Assembly: GCA_964639225.1 (NCBI GenBank)
Contig: CAZXCK010000084.1
Coordinates: 1 to 18,618 of the forward strand
Source: CAZXCK01 sp964639225
GTDB lineage: Bacteria > Chloroflexota > Anaerolineae > Aggregatilineales > Phototrophicaceae
DNA length: 18,618 nt
Direction of reading: 5' to 3'
This document shows positions 13,701 to 18,618 of the stretch, piece by piece. Numbering within the stretch: position 1 is the stretch's first letter; each line of letters opens with the position of its first letter. A program made the position numbers and the translations under genes. The notes beneath the pieces are model-generated. The model searched no databases. It saw nothing but the letters and a program-made list of their open reading frames with translations, and was not told where the DNA came from.

Positions 13701-16679
13701 GCTTCACGCTCTCGCTGGCCGGCGTCCTGGTGGAAGCGTCGGAAGGTCTGGTCCTCGCTGAAGAACCACGCGCTGAGCACGAAATCGCCCGGAGCAGAAT
13801 CCATGGCGAAGGACCTCGAGAGCATCGCGATGCTCCAGTCCGAGCAGCGAGAGCTCGAGGCCGCCTCGGCCGAGGCCCGGGAGGTGCTGGGCAGCTTCTG
13901 GGAGGAGGGCGAGGCACACTGGGACGGCGTGGATACCCTCAGGCACTGGGCCGACCGACTCCGTGCGCTGGTCCTCGAACTCACTGGCGAGGACTTCAAC
14001 GAGGCGGAATACCTGAGAGAGAAGTGGGGCAAGCTCGCCAGCGAGGGCCGCGCGCTGTTGAAGCCAGAGGCGGACATCGGACAGGTGCTGGTCGAGTTCA
14101 TCGATGCATTGAACGAGTATCTCGAGCAGCGAGACTGCTTCACGAGCCTCCTGGACCTCGATGCGGATGCAGCCTGGGGGCGAGACTCCGATGAGGCCGC
14201 TCTGGAGCGCGCGACGCGGATCATCGCCAGGTGGCAAGGTGCCGTTCCCGGATTGCGCGACTGGTGCCACTGGATGATGCGGCGCTCAGAAGCGGCCGCG
14301 GCCGGATTAGAGCCGCTCGTGCTGCGTTACGAGCAAGCGGGAATCCAGGGCCACTCGCTGAAGAATGTGCTCGATCGAAGCTACCTGGAGTGGTGGCTGA
14401 AGCGGATCCAGGCGCGAGAGCCGGTCCTCGCGGAATTCTCGTCTCACGAGCACGAACGCGACATCATGGCGTTTCGAGATGTCGATGAGAAGATGATGGA
14501 GCTGGCGCGAGATGTCGTCCGGACACGCCTGCTCGACCGTGCTCCGGAGGCCGCAGGGGCTACCCGTCAGTCCGAGTTCGGGATCCTCAACCACGAACTC
14601 CAGAAGCGGCGGAGGCACAAGCCGGTCCGGCGACTCTTTGGAGAAATCCCCAACTTGCTGCCGAGATTGAAGCCCTGCCTGTTGATGAGCCCGATGTCGG
14701 TTGCGCAGTATCTCTCGCCCAGGATGCCCTCATTCGATCTCGTCGTATTCGACGAGGCATCCCAGATCCCGGTCTGGGATGCGGTGGGCGCGATTGCACG
14801 CGCGAAGCAGGCAGTGATCGTTGGCGATCCGAAGCAGCTTCCTCCGACGAGCTTCTTCGAGCGCGTGGGGGAGGACGACGATGACAACGACAATCTCGAG
14901 GTCGAGGATCTCGAGAGCGTCCTCAACGACTGCATCAGTGCCCAGATCCCCTACCTCAAGCTCGACTGGCATTACCGGAGTCGCCACGAGACGCTGATCG
15001 CGTTCAGTAACGGGAAGTATTACGACAACCGATTGCACATCTTCCCATCACCCATCACCGATGGCATCGGCGTCAAGTGGCGGCACGTCGCCGACGGCAT
15101 CTACGACCGCGGAGGATCCTCGACGAACCGTGCCGAGGCCGAGGCCGTCGTGGCCGAGGTTCTCGGTCGCGTTCGTGGTCCAAGCGCAGCCGGCGAGAGC
15201 ATCGGCGTCGTCACGTTCAGCAAGGCTCAGCAGGATCTCATCGAGGACCTGCTCGACAAGGAGAGAACGAACGATCCGGAACTCGATGCGCTACTCGAAG
15301 GGAGCGATGGAGAGTTCTTGTTCGTCAAGAACCTCGAGAACGTCCAGGGAGATGAGCGCGACGTGATCGTGTTCTCGGTCTGTTATGGACCGGACCGACA
15401 TGGTCGCGTCTACATGAACTTCGGGCCCCTCGGCAGAGACGGCGGCGAGCGGCGCCTCAACGTGGCGATCACGAGAGCTCGCAAGGAGCTTCTTGTGTTC
15501 TCGACGCTGCGCGCGGACCACATCGATCTCGGCCGTGTACGAGGCCAGGGGGCAAGGGACCTGAAGCACTTCCTCGAGTATGCGGAACGCGGCATCGCCG
15601 CGTTGCCAGAGTTGATCGATCCAGGAGACGGTCACGACGCCTTCGATTCGCCGTTCGAACAGGCGGTGTGCGAGGCCATCCGGCGCAAGGGCTGGACCGT
15701 CGCCACACAGGTTGGTTGTGCGGGTTATCGGGTCGATCTCGCAGTCGTCGATCCGCGCGCTCCCGGTCGGTACGTGCTGGGGGTCGAGTGTGATGGTGCC
15801 ACCTATCACCGATCCCGCACCGCCCGCGACCGAGACGCGATCCGGGAATCTGTTCTGCGGGGACTGGGCTGGGAAATCGCGCGCATCTGGTCGAGCGACT
15901 GGTGGGTGGATCCGGATGCACAGGTCGAGAAGATCGACGGACTGTTACATCGACTGACAAGTGGGCCTCCGCCGACGACGGTGCCAGCGAAATCCCCGGC
16001 GCCAGCCGAGGAGAAACCCCGGCACCTGGAACGCAGGATGATCGCCCGCGCGCCGGGAGCGTCCGCGGAGACCGCGACCCGGCGACCGAGGGGGACAGCA
16101 GTCGCGCGGAACAAGCCGTACACGGCCACCCGCAGAACGCCAAGGCTGGGCGTGCAGGAAGACTTCCATGATGCGAAGAGCAATGGCGCGATCCGGAAGC
16201 GGATCATCGAGGTGGTCGAAGAGGAGGGGCCGATCGGTGGGGACCTTCTATCGCGCCGGGTCTCGTCTTGCTGGGGCTTCGATCGGGCGAGCGCGAAGGT
16301 GAAGCGGCGGGTGCGTGCGATCGCTGCACGTGCGGTCAACCGACACGAGATCGCGGGTGATGTCTCTTATTGGCCTGCGGACCTGGATCCCGGGACGTAT
16401 GCAGAGTTCCGCGTGCCGAATCACGATCCCCTTGGTCGCCGGGACCTGGGAGACGTGCCGTTGCCCGAGATGGCGAACGCGGCGTTCTCGTTGCTGAAGA
16501 ACTGCGTCAGCGCGCCCCGGCGAGAGGTCGCGCGGGAGACCGCCCGGATCCTCGGTTGCGAACGGATGGGCCGCATCGTCGAGAAGCGCCTGAACGCTGC
16601 GATCTCGATCCTGCTGGATGATGGCCGGGCGAGTTGCGACGGGTCCGTGATCGTGGTGGGCAAGGAGCGAGCATCATGA
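10743..16679 (+). CDS. Giant DUF4011 / SF1 helicase / REase / DUF3320 protein
   Basis: A 1978-residue cytosolic DNA-processing protein. Residues 1-125 look like a beta-sandwich. Residues about 130-330 resemble a transglutaminase-like fold with a candidate C224 (MGTCLDLS), H250 (DGHAF), D286 (AFDPVL) triad. DUF4011 begins near 380 (DRWKKKLLDMTLRNRLLSF). The SF1 helicase has Walker A GPPGTGKS (692-699), Walker B VFDEASQ (D1337, E1338), GDPKQLPP (1361) and LNVAITRARKE (1572-1582), with a long helical insertion at about 750-1300. A Vsr/DUF559-like nuclease (MTES_1575 type) follows at 1635-1750 (D1665, E1682, D1684). A DUF3320-like winged-helix region ends the protein (about 1815-1978). The length is usual for the family, which occurs in defence islands. 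GGGGGAG precedes the ATG at 10743; a GTG at 10725 is the alternative. Its stop overlaps the next start. Confidence 0.88.
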   Translation: MPFETSNAASIEIDLDPRINLAQQQNNIRVIRLIEIYNAGGSALRDLQLLISCEPEFAPPVEICIDSLAAGDSCQIRDRDLDLSPDYLWRLTERLGGRLRLDLRDEHGALLASRDVAVELLARDQWAGLEQVPEMLAAFILPNDPYVDEILRNAAQVLDAWTQDSSLSGYQTGDPRRVKTMAAAIYVAIQQMALTYVNPPPTFEADGQRIRLPRRIASSRMGTCLDLSLLAAACLEQAGLHALVFIVDGHAFSGVWVGPETFSRSIETDCQRARKRLTSGSLVAFDPVLTTAKQAPDFIRAVREAKRYLEDDENFLCVLDVQRARIGQVKPLPEEANCLDDAPSPQRPPATPAGPMGSYPEPEEERPGEPPVPETPQTRVDRWKKKLLDMTLRNRLLSFKDTKKSLPIVCSDIARLEDLLSSGQTFRLEVLPPEFRDGDPRDARDFERRTGSEARTAVLHGMLGNGRLCVDLTEKSLIGQLTEIYRAARTALEEGGSNSLYLALGILDWYEKEQSDQCRRAPVLLLPVELTRKSVREGYSLKLTDDEPQVNVTLQEMLRRDHGITIDGLDPLPQDDTGIDVRAVLKAFRKAVRDIDRWEVREDVRLGLFTFSKHLMWRDLSDRLEDLLENPLVDHLVNRPTERYPDQGEFPRPDQLDRERLPVDCLCPLPADSSQLSAVYSAADGKTFVLEGPPGTGKSQTITNMIAQCLALGKTVLFVSEKMAALDVVYRRLKNVGLGEFCLELHSNKTKKLDVLRQLGDVLRVEDHGVDQEWAQQARRLEGYRDKLNRYVGLLHKPHACGYTPFRATSELIGLRDVPAVPVRWEALEEVDRGRLADLRDLVDRVETSGRVCGDLASNPWRHVRAQRWSLDLQGEVEGRLKRLEEARSRLTSARDDIAHTLGLPGEDASHRVLAAMRDIARLLLESPAPPLGILVSPDWELIKGRVEDWVRRGRNRDRLRDEIRQRYRPDVFVLPVEPLQAILWQASRSRWPASWWKRRKVWSSLKNHALSTKSPGAESMAKDLESIAMLQSEQRELEAASAEAREVLGSFWEEGEAHWDGVDTLRHWADRLRALVLELTGEDFNEAEYLREKWGKLASEGRALLKPEADIGQVLVEFIDALNEYLEQRDCFTSLLDLDADAAWGRDSDEAALERATRIIARWQGAVPGLRDWCHWMMRRSEAAAAGLEPLVLRYEQAGIQGHSLKNVLDRSYLEWWLKRIQAREPVLAEFSSHEHERDIMAFRDVDEKMMELARDVVRTRLLDRAPEAAGATRQSEFGILNHELQKRRRHKPVRRLFGEIPNLLPRLKPCLLMSPMSVAQYLSPRMPSFDLVVFDEASQIPVWDAVGAIARAKQAVIVGDPKQLPPTSFFERVGEDDDDNDNLEVEDLESVLNDCISAQIPYLKLDWHYRSRHETLIAFSNGKYYDNRLHIFPSPITDGIGVKWRHVADGIYDRGGSSTNRAEAEAVVAEVLGRVRGPSAAGESIGVVTFSKAQQDLIEDLLDKERTNDPELDALLEGSDGEFLFVKNLENVQGDERDVIVFSVCYGPDRHGRVYMNFGPLGRDGGERRLNVAITRARKELLVFSTLRADHIDLGRVRGQGARDLKHFLEYAERGIAALPELIDPGDGHDAFDSPFEQAVCEAIRRKGWTVATQVGCAGYRVDLAVVDPRAPGRYVLGVECDGATYHRSRTARDRDAIRESVLRGLGWEIARIWSSDWWVDPDAQVEKIDGLLHRLTSGPPPTTVPAKSPAPAEEKPRHLERRMIARAPGASAETATRRPRGTAVARNKPYTATRRTPRLGVQEDFHDAKSNGAIRKRIIEVVEEEGPIGGDLLSRRVSSCWGFDRASAKVKRRVRAIAARAVNRHEIAGDVSYWPADLDPGTYAEFRVPNHDPLGRRDLGDVPLPEMANAAFSLLKNCVSAPRREVARETARILGCERMGRIVEKRLNAAISILLDDGRASCDGSVIVVGKERAS

Positions 16680-17152
16680 CGATCAAGAAGCGTCAGGTTG
16701 TTCTTGGTGCAGCCCTTCTCCTGGTCCTGGCGCATCTGGGAAGGTTGCCGGACTCCGTGGTGGTGAACCATGAGGGCGGGATCCGGGGTGTCGACAACTG
16801 GATTCGCATGAAGATCCACGGAGGCCGCTTCTGGAATGACCAGTTGAGCGAGATCGAGAAGGACCTGGCGATGGTCCGCGAGTTCCCGGACCAGCAGGAG
16901 GCGAGCCGGAGACTCCAGGAAGAACGCCAGAGGAAAGCGGATGCCAGGGTCGATGCTGCACTGGAAGAGCATTACAGGAGGCATCCGGAACTTCGGCCGA
17001 GTCAAGCGGAGAAACGGGCCGAGCGCCTTCGTCGACGAGCGGAGAAGATCGAGCAGATGGAGGCCGATCACTTTCTCGAGGCGCTCATGGCAAGGCAGGA
17101 GCGCGAGTTGATCGAGACCCGGACGTTGATTCGGCGGTATCTGCGACGGTGA
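16676..17152 (+). CDS. Small membrane-anchored coiled-coil protein
   Basis: I do not recognise the family. The 158-residue product starts with a basic stretch and one hydrophobic helix (KKRQVVLGAALLLVLAHLG, about 4-22), which could be a signal anchor. A short polar segment follows (GGIRGVDNWIRMKIHGGRFW). Residues about 55-155 are highly charged and helical, rich in Glu, Arg and Lys, probably coiled coil. There are no cysteines or catalytic motifs. The ATG overlaps the stop of the giant helicase gene (ATGA), so it is very probably translated from the same message, and AAGGAG lies within the end of that gene. It could tether the helicase complex to the membrane; that is inference. Its stop faces the convergent gene 106 bp away. 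Confidence 0.75.
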   Translation: MTIKKRQVVLGAALLLVLAHLGRLPDSVVVNHEGGIRGVDNWIRMKIHGGRFWNDQLSEIEKDLAMVREFPDQQEASRRLQEERQRKADARVDAALEEHYRRHPELRPSQAEKRAERLRRRAEKIEQMEADHFLEALMARQERELIETRTLIRRYLRR

Positions 17153-17196
17153 GTGTGTGTTGCGGGCTCGTCCTCAAACTGCCGAGCACCTGGCAA

Positions 17197-17212
17197 GATC
17201 CTGAAGAGGATC
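17197..17212. terminator. Small hairpin between convergent genes
   Basis: GATCCT and AGGATC are perfect 6-base arms around a GAAG loop, in the 106-base space between two converging genes. No T-run follows on either strand, so intrinsic termination is doubtful; it is listed as the only candidate there. Confidence 0.25.
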
Positions 17213-17258
17213 CGCGTCCCTCGATCGTGCTCGTTCGATATCTGATAGAAACCGTGAA

Positions 17259-18137
17259 CTACCGAGGCTGACGTGAAACCAGTTCGGGCAGATCGCGCTC
17301 GAGTGCACGTCGGCATGGAATCATGATCTCACTCACAACAGAGGCCACGGCGGTCATCGCAACAGTGTCTTCAGGTGAGCCCAAGAAGTCCTCTAGGATG
17401 ATCCGGTAGTGCGCGGTCGATGGATTGCCACCGCGCTCACTCGACTTGGCGTATCGCAGCCAGATCCTGCGCATTGCTGGTTCGAGGCCATCGACAGTCC
17501 TCGCATCGAATCCTTGGTCCACCAGGTCTTTTCGCAGAAGTTCCAGGTGCGCGTTCCAGAACTTCACTCCGAACTCGACTGGAATCGCGAGAGAGATCGT
17601 GAACCAGACGAGAACATGGGCGTGGACGAAGTACTGTAGGCGCAACCGCACATCGTCTTGGGTGGACCGTAGTTCGGGGCGCATGTCCTCCATGGTCTTC
17701 CTCAGGAACTCGACCCCGTTCCGTCCATAGGTGTGTAGTTCTTCAATCAGCTCCGGCGACCACTTCTTGTCGGCACCGTCGACGGATCGTCCAGGTTCAG
17801 AAGGTGCGGTTGGGGCCCTGCTTGGCTTCGCTAAGCTTCGTTCAAGCAATTTGTTGGGATTCATACCGAATCGCGATCGGAAACTCCCATCGATAAGGTC
17901 GAGGTCGTATCCCGCCTCCCGAGCAGCCTTCTGCATCTCTTCACGCTCGACCACGAGTGCGGCCAGTCGATCGAGGTCGTTCTGACCCACTGCGATTCCG
18001 GTTTGTTCGAGGTTGTGTAGATACCGCCTGCCGTGATCGCTGTAGATGACACGATTGACACGGTAGTTATTGAGCAGTTGACGGGTGACGAAGAATAGAA
18101 ACAGACTCAACAGAATTACTGGTATGAGGTTAAGCAT
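17259..18137 (-). CDS. Hypothetical membrane protein
   Basis: A 292-residue protein of no family I recognise. An N-terminal membrane helix (LIPVILLSLFLFFVTRQLL, about 4-22) is followed by a charged helical segment (residues 25-100, with DLDRLAALVVEREEMQKAA). A Ser/Pro linker comes next (102-120). A C-terminal helical domain has a second hydrophobic stretch at about 172-188 (AHVLVWFTISLAIPVEF). Most of the protein should face the cytoplasm if the first helix is an anchor. AGGAG lies 6 bases before the ATG. It converges on the helicase transcript and is visibly less GC-rich than the rest of the window, so it may have a separate origin. No promoter stands out. Reading quality is good: one open frame, natural amino-acid composition, clear membrane topology. 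Confidence 0.7.
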   Translation of the reverse strand: MLNLIPVILLSLFLFFVTRQLLNNYRVNRVIYSDHGRRYLHNLEQTGIAVGQNDLDRLAALVVEREEMQKAAREAGYDLDLIDGSFRSRFGMNPNKLLERSLAKPSRAPTAPSEPGRSVDGADKKWSPELIEELHTYGRNGVEFLRKTMEDMRPELRSTQDDVRLRLQYFVHAHVLVWFTISLAIPVEFGVKFWNAHLELLRKDLVDQGFDARTVDGLEPAMRRIWLRYAKSSERGGNPSTAHYRIILEDFLGSPEDTVAMTAVASVVSEIMIPCRRALERDLPELVSRQPR

Positions 18138-18584
18138 GGGCTTCTCCTGCGTTCAGGGCAACGCTCTACGATTTTTGAATACGGGCGCAGCCGCGCTGGC
18201 CCTGTCTTCGGCACGGTGTTGCGATAGCTTGAGCGTGCGACCACAACAGGGCTCGTATTGCGCAACCATCAGCCAGCTTCGTTGGTAGTTTTGAGGACAA
18301 TCCAGCGAGTGGCCGGTCGTAGTATCGAGAAAGTGGCTTGCTGCTCTCGGGGCGATCCCCGTGGCGCCCGGGGGTTGATTCGCACGACGGGTGATGGATG
18401 GCACGCCAGCCCCTGCGTCCTGATCGCCGTGGCAGCCGTGACGAAACGGCGAATCCGTGGACAGGCGGACCATGCCACAGAACATGCAACCCTCGACCCG
18501 ACCGGCACCGTAACAACGGTCATAACTCCTGAACGAGGTATCCAGAATCCCTGCAGGACCCCGTCAACCCCAGGAGGCCCCACC
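18138..18584. other. Intergenic stretch with no convincing gene
   Basis: About 450 bases between the hypothetical membrane protein and the gene entering at the right edge. Overlapping minus-strand frames here are Arg/Ser/Cys-rich, lack ribosome-binding sites and look spurious. Small features seen are an ACCGT/ACGGT inverted repeat (arms around AACA) near 18507-18520 and the palindrome TTGCGCAA near 18256. No tRNA, rRNA or terminator with a T-run is visible. Confidence 0.5.
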
Positions 18585-18618
18585 ATGACCTCCCACAACT
18601 TCACCACCGCCACCCACC
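18585..18618 (+). CDS. Start of a gene cut by the right edge
   Basis: Only 11 codons are inside the window: MTSHNFTTATH. The start is supported by AGGAGG at 18572-18577, 7 bases before the ATG, the strongest ribosome-binding site on this side. The short sequence allows no family call. The frame continues past the window. Confidence 0.5.
   Translation, partial: MTSHNFTTATH

Noticed and set aside
18153..18613. Three overlapping minus-strand frames of 110-116 residues at the right end
   Set aside because: Arg, Cys and Pro-rich, no start signals, mutually overlapping; the plus-strand start at 18585 with AGGAGG is more credible.

Overview
The window is high-GC bacterial DNA with good Shine-Dalgarno sites and sigma70-like promoters. 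It comes from an assembly that carries a 100-N scaffold gap at 7462-7561. An OmpA-type peptidoglycan-binding protein and a secreted protease with PPC and adhesin-E-like domains suggest a Gram-negative, probably environmental organism. The sequence gives no firm taxon. I see no rRNA, tRNA, CRISPR array or insertion sequence.

Left edge (1-1348). An unrecognised small gene (98-580) is followed by a decayed RNase H-like (DEDD-type) nuclease gene whose conserved segments lie in all three forward frames.

Leftward arm (8330 down to 1349). This looks like one operon read from a single promoter at 8373-8401. Its order is a MerR-family regulator, a small gene cut by the assembly gap, an HNH protein with a DnaJ-like zinc finger and a Tyr/Asp-rich tail, a TerY-type vWA protein, a PP2C phosphatase, a protein kinase with zinc ribbon, a MotA/TolQ/ZorA-like membrane protein with a long coiled coil, and a MotB/ZorB-like OmpA protein. 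vWA + PP2C + kinase is the TerY-P triad. The last two genes resemble the ZorA-ZorB ion-driven motor pair of Zorya phage defence. From the vWA gene onward, gaps are 28 bp or less or the genes overlap.

Rightward arm (8535-17152). A TerB-like protein, a secreted S1C (HtrA-like) protease, a 1978-residue DUF4011/SF1 helicase/REase/DUF3320 protein with an N-terminal transglutaminase-like domain, and a small membrane-anchored coiled-coil protein that overlaps the helicase gene by ATGA. TerB and the protease each have a good promoter.

Working model (inference): the two divergent arms form one roughly 16-kb stress or phage-defence island. The motor pair would sense envelope disturbance, the kinase/phosphatase/vWA module would relay the signal, and the HNH protein and giant helicase-nuclease would act on DNA. 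The MerR protein probably controls its own promoter through an inverted repeat that brackets the -10. Right of 17152 lie a convergent, less GC-rich gene for an unrecognised membrane protein, about 450 bp with no convincing gene, and the first codons of another gene.
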